Below are positions 6,970 to 15,191 of a stretch of 60,726 bases of DNA, piece by piece. Every line of letters starts with the position of its first letter. Positions within the stretch are counted from its first letter, which is position 1. Made by a program: the position numbers and the translations under genes. The stretch is from Rhizocola hellebori (GTDB lineage Bacteria; Actinomycetota; Actinomycetes; Mycobacteriales; Micromonosporaceae): NCBI RefSeq assembly GCF_016862955.1, contig NZ_BONY01000055.1:1-60726 (forward strand), read 5' to 3'. The notes below the pieces were generated by a model that saw nothing but the letters and a program-made list of their open reading frames with translations, was not told where the DNA came from and did not search any database.

Positions 6970-8781
6970 TCAGAGCCCCAGGTCGGTCTCGAAGTTGCCG
7001 CCCTCGAGACGCTCCTTGATCGCGGTGAGGAAGCGCGCCGCGTCGGCGCCGTCGACGAGCCGGTGATCGTAGGACAGGGCCAGGTAAACCATGGAACGCG
7101 GCACGATCAGCTCACCCAGCTCCGGGTCGTCGACCACGACGGCCCGCTTCACGACCGCACCCGTGCCGAGGATGGCCACCTGCGGCTGGTTGATGATCGG
7201 GGTGTCGAAGAGCGCGCCCCTGCTGCCGGTGTTGGTCAGCGTGAACGTGCCGCCCGACAGCTCGTCCGGGGTGATCTTGTTGGTTCTGGTGCGCTCCGCG
7301 ACGTCGGCGATCCGCTTGGCCAAACCGGCCAGGTTGAGGTCGCCCGCGCTGCGGATCACCGGGACGATCAGGCCCTTCTCGGTGTCCACCGCCATGCCCA
7401 GGTGCTCGGCATCGTGGTAGGTGACCGTGCCCGCCTCCATGTCCATCGAGGCGTTCAGGTTCGGGTGGGCGCGCAGCGCCTCGACCGCGGCCAGCGCGAA
7501 GAACGGCAGGTAGGACAGCTTCACGCCGTGGGTCTTGACGAAGTCGGCCTTGGCCTGGTCGCGCAGCTTCGCGATGCGGGTGACATCGACCTCGACCACG
7601 GTGGTGAGCTGAGCCGACACCTGCAGCGACTCGACCATGCGCTTCGCGATGGTCATCCGCAGCCGGGGCAGCTTCTCCGTGCGGCCCCGAAGCGGGCTCG
7701 GGGCAGCTTTCTCGGCGGCGGGCTTCGCCGCAGCCGCGGCCGGGGCGGGAGTTGCCTTGGCGGCCTTGGCTTTCTCGGCCGCGTCAAGCACATCCTGCTT
7801 GCGGATGCGGCCTCCCACGCCGGTGCCGGTGACCGAGCCGAGGTCTACGCCGTGTTGCCCGGCCAGTTTGCGTACCAGCGGGGTGACGTAGCCGTCGGTG
7901 TCGCCACCGTTTTCACCCGCCGCGCTCTGCCCGGCGGACTGCCATCCGCTGCTCGCGGGCGCACCGGCCGGCTCGGCCACCGCTGGCGGTGGCGCCTGCT
8001 CGACCAGGCCTGCGGTGCTGGCTGGCTTCACCGGCGCGGGCTGGGCCGGCGCTTGCTGCGCCGGAGCCGCCGGCTTGGCCGGGGCAGCGGGTGCGGCCGG
8101 GGCAGCGGGTGCGGCCGGGGCCTGTGGGGCGGGAGGTGTAGCGGCCGGGGCCGCAGCACCGGCGACGCCGATCAGGGCGAGTTGGGCGCCGACCGCTGCG
8201 GTCTCGTCCTCCGGCACCGAGATCTCCAGGACCACGCCGGCGACCGGCGACGGGATCTCCGTGTCGACCTTGTCCGTGGAGACCTCCAGCAGCGGCTCGT
8301 CGACCTCGACGGTCTCGCCGACCTGCTTGAGCCAGCGGGTGACGGTGCCTTCGGTGACGCTTTCGCCGAGGGCGGGCATGCGCACAGCCGTGCCCTCGCC
8401 GCCTCCGGAAGCCGCCTGCGGCTGCGCCGCTGCGGGAGCCGGAGGCTGTTGCTGCGGGGCCTCTTGCTGGGCGGCGGGTGCCTCCTGGGCGGGCGCGGCG
8501 GCCGTGGCGGCCTGCGGAGCGGGGGCAGCGCCGCCCCCGTCGCCCTCACCGGCGATGACCGCCAGCTCGGAGCCGACCTCGGCGGTTTCGTCCTCACCTA
8601 CGAGGATCTTCTGGAGGATGCCGGCCGCTGGCGACGGGATCTCGGTATCCACCTTGTCGGTGGAGACCTCGAGCAAAGGCTCGTCGACCTCGACCCTGTC
8701 GCCTTCCTGCTTGAGCCAGCGGGTGACGGTGCCTTCGGTGACGCTCTCGCCCAGCCGCGGCATGGTGACCGATACCGGCAT
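6970..8781 (-). CDS. sucB: dihydrolipoamide acyltransferase, E2 of a 2-oxoacid dehydrogenase complex
   Basis: The 603-residue E2 has two N-terminal lipoyl domains (about 1-76 and 130-205), each with the lipoylated Lys in [12 protein letters not shown] (first at K43). Long Ala-Pro-Gln swinging linkers follow, then a peripheral subunit-binding domain near 295-330, and a catalytic domain ending with [16 protein letters not shown]. It transfers acyl groups to CoA in pyruvate or 2-oxoglutarate dehydrogenase. Annotation pipelines usually call this form SucB, but the M. tuberculosis counterpart (DlaT) serves pyruvate dehydrogenase, so substrate is uncertain. An AAGGAG ribosome-binding site precedes ATG 8781. 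The E3 gene lies 40 bp upstream, so the two form an operon. Confidence 0.93.
   Translation of the reverse strand: MPVSVTMPRLGESVTEGTVTRWLKQEGDRVEVDEPLLEVSTDKVDTEIPSPAAGILQKILVGEDETAEVGSELAVIAGEGDGGGAAPAPQAATAAAPAQEAPAAQQEAPQQQPPAPAAAQPQAASGGGEGTAVRMPALGESVTEGTVTRWLKQVGETVEVDEPLLEVSTDKVDTEIPSPVAGVVLEISVPEDETAAVGAQLALIGVAGAAAPAATPPAPQAPAAPAAPAAPAAPAKPAAPAQQAPAQPAPVKPASTAGLVEQAPPPAVAEPAGAPASSGWQSAGQSAAGENGGDTDGYVTPLVRKLAGQHGVDLGSVTGTGVGGRIRKQDVLDAAEKAKAAKATPAPAAAAAKPAAEKAAPSPLRGRTEKLPRLRMTIAKRMVESLQVSAQLTTVVEVDVTRIAKLRDQAKADFVKTHGVKLSYLPFFALAAVEALRAHPNLNASMDMEAGTVTYHDAEHLGMAVDTEKGLIVPVIRSAGDLNLAGLAKRIADVAERTRTNKITPDELSGGTFTLTNTGSRGALFDTPIINQPQVAILGTGAVVKRAVVVDDPELGELIVPRSMVYLALSYDHRLVDGADAARFLTAIKERLEGGNFETDLGL
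8077..8121. repeat. 18-bp tandem repeat in the E2 linker
   Basis: Two exact 18-bp copies (8077-8094 and 8095-8112) plus a partial third encode an Ala-Pro-rich six-residue repeat in the flexible linker. Copy number could vary by slippage without breaking the frame. Confidence 0.75.
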
Positions 8782-8821
8782 TGCTCCGAACTCCTTATGT
8801 GGACGGTCTACTTAGCTCAGC

Positions 8822-10198
8822 TTAGTTGTGCGCGTGGAGGGGCTTACCCGCAAGCGCGAGATGCGCCTCGCCCAGCGCCTCGTTCTGGGTCGGGTGGGCA
8901 TGGACCAGCTGTGCCACCTCAGCCGGGAACGCTTCCCAGTTGACGATGAGCTGTGCCTCGCCGACCTGCTCGCCGATGCGAGCACCGATCATGTGCACGC
9001 CAACCACCGGCCCATCCTTCTGCCGGACCAGCTTGACGAAGCCCTGGGTGCCCAGGATCTTGCTCCGGCCGTTGCCGCCGAGGTTGTAGTTGTAGGTCTC
9101 GACGCTGTCATCACCGAAGCGCTCCTTGGCCTGCGCCTCGGTGACGCCCACCGAGGCGATCTCGGGATCACAGTAGGTGACGCGCGGGATTCCGGACTCG
9201 ACGATCGGTGCAGGGTTCTTCCCGGCGATTTCCTCCGCGACGAAAATTCCCTGCTGGAAGCCACGGTGGGCGAGCTGGAGGCCCGGCACGATATCGCCCA
9301 CGGCGTAGACGTTGGGCACGTTGGTGCGCAGGCGCTCGTCGGTCAGGACGAAGCCGCGCTCCATCTTCACGCCCTGCTCCTCGTAGCCACAGTTGGCGGT
9401 CGACGGGCCGCGGCCGACAGCGACCAGGAGCAGCTCGGCTTCGATCGTCTCGCCACCGGCGATGGTCACCTTCACCCCGCTGGCGGTCTTCTCGAGCTTC
9501 TCGAAAGCCTTGCCCACCTTGAAGTTGATGCCGCGCTTGCGGAATGCGCGCTCAAGCTGCTTGGAGATGTCGGGGTCCTCCGCGGCGACGAGCCGGGGGA
9601 GCGCTTCGACGATGGTCACCTCGGCGCCAAGCGACTTCCACGCGCTGGCGAACTCGACGCCGATGACGCCGCCGCCAAGCACGATCGCGCTGGCCGGAAC
9701 CCTGTCCATGGTGAGCGCTTCCTCGCTGGCCAGGACCTTGTTGCCGTCGATCTCCAGGCCCGGCAGGGTCTTGGAGTAGGAGCCCGTCGCCAGGACGACG
9801 TTGCGTCCGATGATCTCCTGCCCGTTGACCTCAACGACGTTGGGCCCGGCCAGCTTGCCGGTGCCCTCGATGTAGGTCACCTTGGCGTGCTTGACCAAAC
9901 CCTGCAGACCTTTGTAGAGGCCGGCGACGACGCCGTCCTTGTAGCCGTTGATGGCCTTCATGTCGACCCCGATCAGCTCGGCGTTGATGCCGAAGTGCGC
10001 GGCCTCACGGGTCTGGTCGGCGATTTCGCCCGCGTGCAGCAGCGCTTTGGTCGGGATGCAACCACGGTGCAGGCAGGTGCCACCGAGCTTGTCTTTTTCG
10101 ATCAGCGCAACGGAGAGCCCGAGCTGCGAGGCACGAAGTGCGGTGGCGTAGCCGCCGCTTCCGCCGCCGAGGATGACTACGTCAAAGGTGTCACTCAC
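8822..10198 (-). CDS. lpdA: dihydrolipoamide dehydrogenase (E3)
   Basis: This 458-residue flavoprotein has an FAD-binding GGGSGGYATA motif at residues 11-20, and the redox-active disulfide C42-C47 in GGTCLHRGCIPTKALL. It also has an NAD-binding Rossmann GGGVIGVEFASAW, and the C-terminal HAHPTQNEALGEAH with the catalytic His-Glu pair. It reoxidises the lipoyl groups of E2. The start is GTG 10198 with a GGAG site 6 nt upstream. E2 lies directly downstream. The 182-bp divergent region 10199-10380 must hold its promoter; I see no clear consensus there. Confidence 0.95.
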   Translation of the reverse strand: MSDTFDVVILGGGSGGYATALRASQLGLSVALIEKDKLGGTCLHRGCIPTKALLHAGEIADQTREAAHFGINAELIGVDMKAINGYKDGVVAGLYKGLQGLVKHAKVTYIEGTGKLAGPNVVEVNGQEIIGRNVVLATGSYSKTLPGLEIDGNKVLASEEALTMDRVPASAIVLGGGVIGVEFASAWKSLGAEVTIVEALPRLVAAEDPDISKQLERAFRKRGINFKVGKAFEKLEKTASGVKVTIAGGETIEAELLLVAVGRGPSTANCGYEEQGVKMERGFVLTDERLRTNVPNVYAVGDIVPGLQLAHRGFQQGIFVAEEIAGKNPAPIVESGIPRVTYCDPEIASVGVTEAQAKERFGDDSVETYNYNLGGNGRSKILGTQGFVKLVRQKDGPVVGVHMIGARIGEQVGEAQLIVNWEAFPAEVAQLVHAHPTQNEALGEAHLALAGKPLHAHN

Positions 10199-10380
10199 GA
10201 TCGCTCCAAGGTCGCGTCATTGCCACTTGTGTAAATACCTGGGCGCACAAAACCACCCACGGTCATCTTGTCACTCTGAGGAGCCCTCCCGCGCGGGGAG
10301 GTGCGCAACGACACGTCTAGCTACTCTAGTCTCCGGTACGGCTCTAGTTTCCGGCGCGCATCAGACTGAAAGGACAACGC

Positions 10381-10692
10381 GTGGCATGGTTCCGGCGGCG
10401 GAGCGGATCTCCGACGGGCAGACAGGCGAACGGTGCCGATATCGCCCATCTTGAGCAGTTTATCCAGTCTCGGCGGGGGGTGGAAGCCTTCATCGAGCCC
10501 AGAACCACGGTCACCGACACGACCGTGATTCTCATCGCCTTTGACGGCGAATGGACCAGACGCCGGATGCCGAATCCGCTAGCGGTTCGCCAATTTGCCC
10601 AGCGCTGGTCCGTTCCCGTGTACGACGTCCAGCTCGTCGGCTACCCGCAGCGCATGCGGGATTTCAACGAGCGGCGCAAACGCTCGGCCTAG
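10381..10692 (+). CDS. conserved actinobacterial small protein, function unknown
   Basis: This 103-residue basic, soluble protein starts at GTG 10381 with AAAGGA 8 bp upstream. A charged N-terminus (MAWFRRR) leads to a compact domain with VTDTTVILIAFDGEWTRRR and a C-terminal QLVGYPQRMRDFNERR. I recognise the pattern as a conserved hypothetical of actinobacteria but know of no function. It is divergent from lpdA and convergent with the leucyl aminopeptidase gene. Its stop codon lies at the centre of a 28-bp perfect palindrome. Confidence 0.75.
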   Translation: MAWFRRRSGSPTGRQANGADIAHLEQFIQSRRGVEAFIEPRTTVTDTTVILIAFDGEWTRRRMPNPLAVRQFAQRWSVPVYDVQLVGYPQRMRDFNERRKRSA

Positions 10693-10704
10693 GCCGAGCG
10701 TTTG
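10677..10704. terminator. 28-bp perfect palindrome, bidirectional terminator
   Basis: The left arm CAAACGCTCGGCCT is followed directly by its exact reverse complement. The palindrome contains the stop codon TAG of the plus-strand gene and ends 3 bp before the stop of the minus-strand gene. T runs flank it in both directions. Confidence 0.7.
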
Positions 10705-10706
10705 GC

Positions 10707-12284
10707 TTAACCGTTGGCGGCGAGGTCGTCGACAAGTGCGATCAGGGTGCGGACCGGGACGCCGGTTCCGCCCTTGCTCAGATAACCGGTCGCTTCACCC
10801 GAGTGGAACGACGGGCCAGCCACGTCGATGTGGACCCACTGCACGCCCTCGGCGACGAACTCGCGCAGGAACACGCCGCCCTGCAGCATGTGCCCGGCGC
10901 GCTCCATGCCCGCGCTCACCTGAAGGATGTCGGCCACATCGGACTCCATCGACTTGCGGATCTCGTCGGGCAGCGGCATCGGCCAGGTGGGCTCGCCCAC
11001 GGACTCGCCCGCAGTCTTGGCCCGCTGGCACAGCTCGTCGGAGCCCATCACCCCGGCGATCCGCTTGCCCAGCGAGATGACCTGACCACCGGTCAATGTG
11101 GACGTCTCAATGAGATAGTCGGGCTCGTCCTCGCAGGCGCGGGCGATCGCGTCACCGAGGATCATCCGGCCCTCGGCATCGGTGTTGAGCACCTCGACCC
11201 GCTTGCCGTTGCGCATCGACACCACGTCGCCGGGGCGGTAGGCCTCGCCGGAAAGCATGTTCTCCGCGATCGGGATGTAGGCGGTCACCTGCAGCAGCGG
11301 CTTGAGCTCGGCGATGGCCACCATCGTGCTCGCCACGGCGGCCGCGCCGGCCATGTCGGACTTCATCTCCCACATGCCCTGGGCCGGCTTGATGGACACG
11401 CCACCGGTGTCGAAGGTGATGCCCTTGCCGATGAGGGCCAGCTTCTTGGTGGGCGCCAGGGTCTCCGGCGGCGAGTAGCTCAACCGGACCAGGCGCGGCC
11501 TGGCCTCCGAGCCCATGCCCACCGCGAGGATGCCGCCGAAGCCGCCCTTGGCCAGCGCCACCTCGTCGAGCAGCTCCACGTCGAGCCCGGCCTTGCTGGC
11601 CGCCGCGACGATCTCCTCCGCGAAGACCGGCGGGCGCAGCATGTTGGCCGGCACGTTGACCCAGTCGCGGGTGCGGGCCACGGCCGCGGTCACCGTGTTG
11701 GCCCGGCGCAGCTCGCTTTTGGCGGCTTCTTCCTTCGCGTCCGGTACCAGTACAGCCACCGTGCCCACGGGGTCCTTACGGTTGGGCTGAGGCTTGCCCT
11801 TGTACCCGGCGAAGCGATAGGCGCCCAGGGCTGCGCCCTCCGACACCGCGCGCAGGGTGTGCGTGCCATTGTCGGCGGCGTCATCCGAAAGCGGCAGCGC
11901 TAGCGCGACGGTCTTGGAGCCCGCCAGCGCGCGCACGGCGGCGCCCGCCGCCCGCCGCAGCGTCTCCGCGGCCGGGGCCGCTCCCGTCGGCTCGGCGCCC
12001 AAGCCGACCGCGACCAGCACGGGGGCGCTGATGACGCCCATGGTGGCGAGCTTGGTCACCTCACCCGCGCCGCCGGTCGCACCGAGCAATGTCAGCGTGG
12101 CCGTCAGCTTTCCATCGAAGGCCGCGGCGATGCTCTCCGCGCCCGAGGCGAGCAGCAGTTCACCGGCGGTGCCGTTGGTGCCCTCCTGGCTGTGGACGCC
12201 GATGACCACCGCGTCGACATTGAGGTCGGCGGGGTCGGTGTCGGCGAGCTGGAGCGTGGGTAGCGCAGTGGTGGGCGTGGTCAC
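10707..12284 (-). CDS. pepA: leucyl aminopeptidase, M17 family
   Basis: This 525-residue cytosolic metalloprotease removes N-terminal residues from peptides. The C-terminal catalytic half shows the M17 metal and active-site motifs: GKGITFDTGGVSIKP and the signature NTDAEGRMILGDA. The poorly conserved N-terminal half is the usual regulatory domain. GTG 12284 is taken as start because AGGAG lies 6 nt before it. It is divergent from gcvT across 75 bp. Neighbourhood matches Rv2213 (pepB) in mycobacteria. Confidence 0.93.
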   Translation of the reverse strand: MTTPTTALPTLQLADTDPADLNVDAVVIGVHSQEGTNGTAGELLLASGAESIAAAFDGKLTATLTLLGATGGAGEVTKLATMGVISAPVLVAVGLGAEPTGAAPAAETLRRAAGAAVRALAGSKTVALALPLSDDAADNGTHTLRAVSEGAALGAYRFAGYKGKPQPNRKDPVGTVAVLVPDAKEEAAKSELRRANTVTAAVARTRDWVNVPANMLRPPVFAEEIVAAASKAGLDVELLDEVALAKGGFGGILAVGMGSEARPRLVRLSYSPPETLAPTKKLALIGKGITFDTGGVSIKPAQGMWEMKSDMAGAAAVASTMVAIAELKPLLQVTAYIPIAENMLSGEAYRPGDVVSMRNGKRVEVLNTDAEGRMILGDAIARACEDEPDYLIETSTLTGGQVISLGKRIAGVMGSDELCQRAKTAGESVGEPTWPMPLPDEIRKSMESDVADILQVSAGMERAGHMLQGGVFLREFVAEGVQWVHIDVAGPSFHSGEATGYLSKGGTGVPVRTLIALVDDLAANG

Positions 12285-12347
12285 AAGGTCTCCTGATGGT
12301 GAAGTGCGGTCTGCTCCGCCGATGCTAGCCAACCACACCGGCCACGG

Positions 12348-12353
12348 TAAGTT
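12348..12353 (+). promoter_or_regulatory. putative leaderless -10 element (TAAGTT)
   Basis: TAAGTT is followed by 6 nt and the ATG of gcvT at 12360. A leaderless mRNA leaves no room for a glycine riboswitch upstream of this gene. Confidence 0.45.
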
Positions 12354-12359
12354 GCGTTC

Positions 12360-13454
12360 ATGACGTTGCTAGCCTCGCCGCTGCATGAGCGGCACGCTGC
12401 CCTAGGTGCCAAGTTTGCCGCTTTCGGGGGCTGGGAGATGCCGCTTGAGTATGCCGGGGGAGGCGTGCTCAAAGAACACTCCGCGGTGCGCGAGGCGGTG
12501 GGCATCTTCGATGTCTCCCATCTTGGCAAGGCCCGGATCGCCGGGGCCGGCGCGGCTGCTTTCGTCAACTCCTGTCTTACCAACGATCTCGGGCGAATCA
12601 AACCGGGAAAGGCCCAGTACACCCTCTGTTGTGACGAGGCGAGCGGTGGCGTCGTCGATGACATCATCGCTTACCTGCACGATGATGATCATGTCTTTCT
12701 GATTCCGAACGCGGCGAACACCACCGAGGTCGTGCGGCGGCTCGTCGCGGCCGCGCCCGCGGAGCTGACCATCACCAATGAGCATCGGGACTACGCCGTG
12801 CTGGCGGTTCAGGGGCCGCGCTCGACCGAGCTGCTGGCCGCGCTCGGGTTGCCCACCGACCACGAGTACATGAGCTTCGAGACGGCCGACCTGGACGGCG
12901 TCGAGCTGACGGTCTGCCGCACCGGGTACACCGGCGAGCACGGATACGAGCTCGTGGTGCCCGCCGGGGATGCCGTGGCCGTGTGGGACAGGCTCTTCGG
13001 GACCCAGGTCGAGGCGCGGGCCTGTGGGCTGGGGGCTCGGGACACCCTTCGCACGGAGATGGGGTACCCGCTGCATGGTCAAGATCTTTCTATGGACATC
13101 ACGCCGGTGCAGGCCAGGGCGGGCTGGGCCGTGGGCTGGACCAAGCCCGAGTTCTGGGGCAAGGCGGTGCTGAGCCGGGAGAAGGCCGACGGCCCGCGCC
13201 GCACGCTGTGGGGCCTGGTGGCCAACGACCGCGGCATCCCGCGCGCCCACATGCAGGTTCTCGCCGCAGACCAGACCGTGGGGGAGATCACCAGCGGCAC
13301 CTTCTCACCGACCCGCAAGGTGGGCATCGCCCTGGCGCTGCTGGACAGCGCGGCCGGGCTGGGGGAGGGCTCGCAGGTCGAAGTCGACGTCCGCGGGCGG
13401 CGCTCGTCGATGACCGTCACCAAGCCACCTTTCGTCACGCCCTCGGTTAAGTAG
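12360..13454 (+). CDS. gcvT: aminomethyltransferase, glycine cleavage T protein
   Basis: The 364-residue protein has the GcvT folate-binding fold. It starts with [21 protein letters not shown], and later shows [11 protein letters not shown] and [16 protein letters not shown], all typical of the T protein. It releases ammonia from the aminomethyl-lipoyl H protein and passes the one-carbon unit to tetrahydrofolate. The other glycine cleavage subunits are not in the window. It begins a short operon with the yjbR-like gene 2 bp downstream and mscL. Confidence 0.93.
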   Translation: MTLLASPLHERHAALGAKFAAFGGWEMPLEYAGGGVLKEHSAVREAVGIFDVSHLGKARIAGAGAAAFVNSCLTNDLGRIKPGKAQYTLCCDEASGGVVDDIIAYLHDDDHVFLIPNAANTTEVVRRLVAAAPAELTITNEHRDYAVLAVQGPRSTELLAALGLPTDHEYMSFETADLDGVELTVCRTGYTGEHGYELVVPAGDAVAVWDRLFGTQVEARACGLGARDTLRTEMGYPLHGQDLSMDITPVQARAGWAVGWTKPEFWGKAVLSREKADGPRRTLWGLVANDRGIPRAHMQVLAADQTVGEITSGTFSPTRKVGIALALLDSAAGLGEGSQVEVDVRGRRSSMTVTKPPFVTPSVK

Positions 13455-13456
13455 CC

Positions 13457-13804
13457 GTGGCGGTCAAATACGAGCAAGTGCGCGACTGGGTGCTGGCGTT
13501 GCCGGGCGGCGAGGAGGTCATGGTCGCCGAGTGGGGCCATCCGACGCTTCGCGTGAACGGCAAGATGTTCGCCAGCGGAATGCCGGGCTCGCCGACGGTC
13601 ACGGTGAAGGCGACCAAGGAGGAGCAGACCGCCCTTCTTGCGGCCGCGCCTAAGGTTTACTCCTCGGCACCCTACGTGGGGCGCTTCGGCTGGGTTCAGG
13701 TCGAGCTGGCCAAAGCGGACCCGGCGGAGCTGCACGAGCTGGTCATCGAGGCGTGGCGGCGCACAGCGCCCAAGAAACTGGTAAAGGAGTTCGACAGTGC
13801 TTAA
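13457..13804 (+). CDS. MmcQ/YjbR (DUF419) family protein
   Basis: The 115-residue protein starts at GTG 13457, 2 bp after the gcvT stop. It has the YjbR-type layout of a small alpha/beta domain, with GEEVMVAEWGHPTLRVNGKMFA near the start and PYVGRFGWVQVEL near residue 72. Members are thought to bind DNA through a CyaY-like double-wing fold, but no cellular role is established. Its end overlaps mscL by 8 bp, so translation is probably coupled. Confidence 0.85.
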   Translation: MAVKYEQVRDWVLALPGGEEVMVAEWGHPTLRVNGKMFASGMPGSPTVTVKATKEEQTALLAAAPKVYSSAPYVGRFGWVQVELAKADPAELHELVIEAWRRTAPKKLVKEFDSA

Positions 13805-14228
13805 GGGTTTTCGGGACTTCATCTCACGGGGCAGCGTCGTCGACCTCGCGGTCGGTGTGGTGATCGGTGCCGCCTTCACCGAGGTGGTCAAGGGGTTCAC
13901 GACCTCGTTCCTCACCCCTCTGATCAATTTGATCGGCGGCGCGAACATCGCCGGGGAGATCGATCTGCCGGGAGAGGGCGCGATCACCTGGGGCGCCTTC
14001 CTCAGCACCGTGATCGGATTCATGATCACCGCTGCGGTCGTTTACTTCCTTGTCGTGGTACCGATGAACCGCCTCGCCGCCATGCGCAAACGCGGCCAGG
14101 TCAACGAGCCCGAGGCGCCGAGCGAGGAAATCCGGCTGCTGATGGAGATCCGCGACGCCCTGGTCGCCCAGCGGAAAGCCCCCGAGGAACCCGCCAAGGA
14201 AAGCGTGCGCCAACGCGCCGCACAGTAA
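13797..14228 (+). CDS. mscL: large-conductance mechanosensitive channel
   Basis: The 143-residue MscL has the canonical N-terminus MLKGFRDFISRGSVVDLAVGV, a pore-lining first membrane helix, a periplasmic loop, a second helix (WGAFLSTVIGFMITAAVVYF) and a charged cytoplasmic helix. The homopentamer opens under membrane tension to release solutes during osmotic downshock. The start is GTG 13797 within the end of the preceding gene. A terminator hairpin begins 11 bp after its stop. Confidence 0.95.
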   Translation: MLKGFRDFISRGSVVDLAVGVVIGAAFTEVVKGFTTSFLTPLINLIGGANIAGEIDLPGEGAITWGAFLSTVIGFMITAAVVYFLVVVPMNRLAAMRKRGQVNEPEAPSEEIRLLMEIRDALVAQRKAPEEPAKESVRQRAAQ

Positions 14229-14239
14229 CGCCGCGTCTC

Positions 14240-14263
14240 GGCCGCCGCTTCGTAGCGGCGGCC
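14240..14263 (+). terminator. hairpin terminator after mscL
   Basis: GGCCGCCGCT and AGCGGCGGCC form a perfect 10-bp stem with a TCGT tetraloop. Confidence 0.75.
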
Positions 14264-14327
14264 AGGCTCTCCCGCGCGTTAGTCCGGCGCGTTTGACGTG
14301 TCGCCCATGCCGCCACCGCGCCGCGGA

Positions 14328-14400
14328 GATCGTCGCGATTTCAGGGAATCGCGGCCTTCCGCGCTGGCGCAGCAACGATTTCTCGGAAATCGCGACGATC
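14328..14400. repeat. nested inverted repeats between mscL and cobS
   Basis: GATCGTCGCGATTTC (14328-14342) and its exact reverse complement (14386-14400) bracket 43 bp. Each outer arm also contributes to a smaller palindrome: GCGATT/AATCGC at 14335-14352, and CGATTTC-TCG-GAAATCG at 14376-14392. Both small palindromes share the half-site CGATT. Possible readings are paired operators or a cruciform/terminator. It is downstream of mscL and downstream of cobS, so it does not sit at an obvious promoter. Confidence 0.7.
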
Positions 14401-14447
14401 ATGCCCGCCGCCGCGGCAAGTCCGGGAGTGGCGGGAGCGGGTGGTTG

Positions 14448-15191
14448 CTACTTCGGGGCGGCGCCGATGCATAGGGCGATGAGCATGACCGAGGTTGCCG
14501 CTTCGACCAGGAAGCCGAGCACGTCGCCGGTGATGCCGCCGAGGCGTTTGACGAGGTGCCAGCGAAGGACAGCGGTCACCGCGGCCGCAGCGGCGAGGGC
14601 TAGCAGACCCCGCTCTGGCGCCGCCCACAGGGCGAGCGCCGCGACGAACGCCGTGTTGACGCCCAGCGCCACCGGTCCCACGGTTCCGGCTACCAGCGCG
14701 CCCAAGCCCTCGGGCCGGGCCGCGGGCACCTGAATCTGGCAGCCGTAGGCGGCCGCCAGCCGTCCGGCAGCCACCGCGGCGACCAGAGCGGGCGCGGGCA
14801 GGAAGACGATCGCGGCCGACTGCACGAGAATGGTCAGCACCAGCGCGGCCACCGCGAACGCCCCCGTCTCCGGCGACTTCATGATTTCCAGCGCCCGCTG
14901 CGGCGATCTGTAGGAGCCGAGCGCGTCCACGGTGTCGGCGAGCCCGTCCAGGTGCATGCCGCGGGTCAGCAGCGCCGCCAACCCGACCGTGAGCGGGGCT
15001 GCCACCAGGCCGGGCACCCCCGCGGCCCGCATCGCGTAGAGCGCCCCGGCCAGCACGAGGCCGAGCAGCGCTCCGACGAGAGGCGCGAACCGCATGGCCC
15101 AGGCGGCAGTGGGCCGGTCTATCCGGCTGGGGGCCGCGATGGGGGCGACGGTGAAGGTCGTCAGCGCCAGCCGCAGGCCGTCACCCCACAA
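14448..15191 (-). CDS. cobS: adenosylcobinamide-GDP ribazoletransferase (cobalamin synthase)
   Basis: The 247-residue membrane protein carries the CobS signature TRGMHLDGLADTVDALGS near residue 82, and at least five hydrophobic helices. It joins adenosylcobinamide-GDP and alpha-ribazole at the membrane in the last assembly steps of B12. It starts 11 bp inside the end of the upstream CobU-CobT fusion gene, so the whole lower-ligand assembly set is made from one coupled operon. Confidence 0.95.
   Translation of the reverse strand: MWGDGLRLALTTFTVAPIAAPSRIDRPTAAWAMRFAPLVGALLGLVLAGALYAMRAAGVPGLVAAPLTVGLAALLTRGMHLDGLADTVDALGSYRSPQRALEIMKSPETGAFAVAALVLTILVQSAAIVFLPAPALVAAVAAGRLAAAYGCQIQVPAARPEGLGALVAGTVGPVALGVNTAFVAALALWAAPERGLLALAAAAAVTAVLRWHLVKRLGGITGDVLGFLVEAATSVMLIALCIGAAPK

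Noticed and set aside
6958-8943. 661-codon plus-strand frame opposite the E2 gene
   Set aside because: The E2 lipoyl and catalytic motifs are unmistakable on the other strand, and the antisense product is low-complexity Gly/Arg/Leu.
12285-12359. glycine riboswitch before gcvT
   Set aside because: The 75-bp gap holds a -10 at the leaderless position, with no room for tandem aptamers.
14328-14400. transposable MITE-like element
   Set aside because: There is no target-site duplication visible and no second copy in the window; the two inner palindromes suggest binding sites instead. A genome search could revive the idea.
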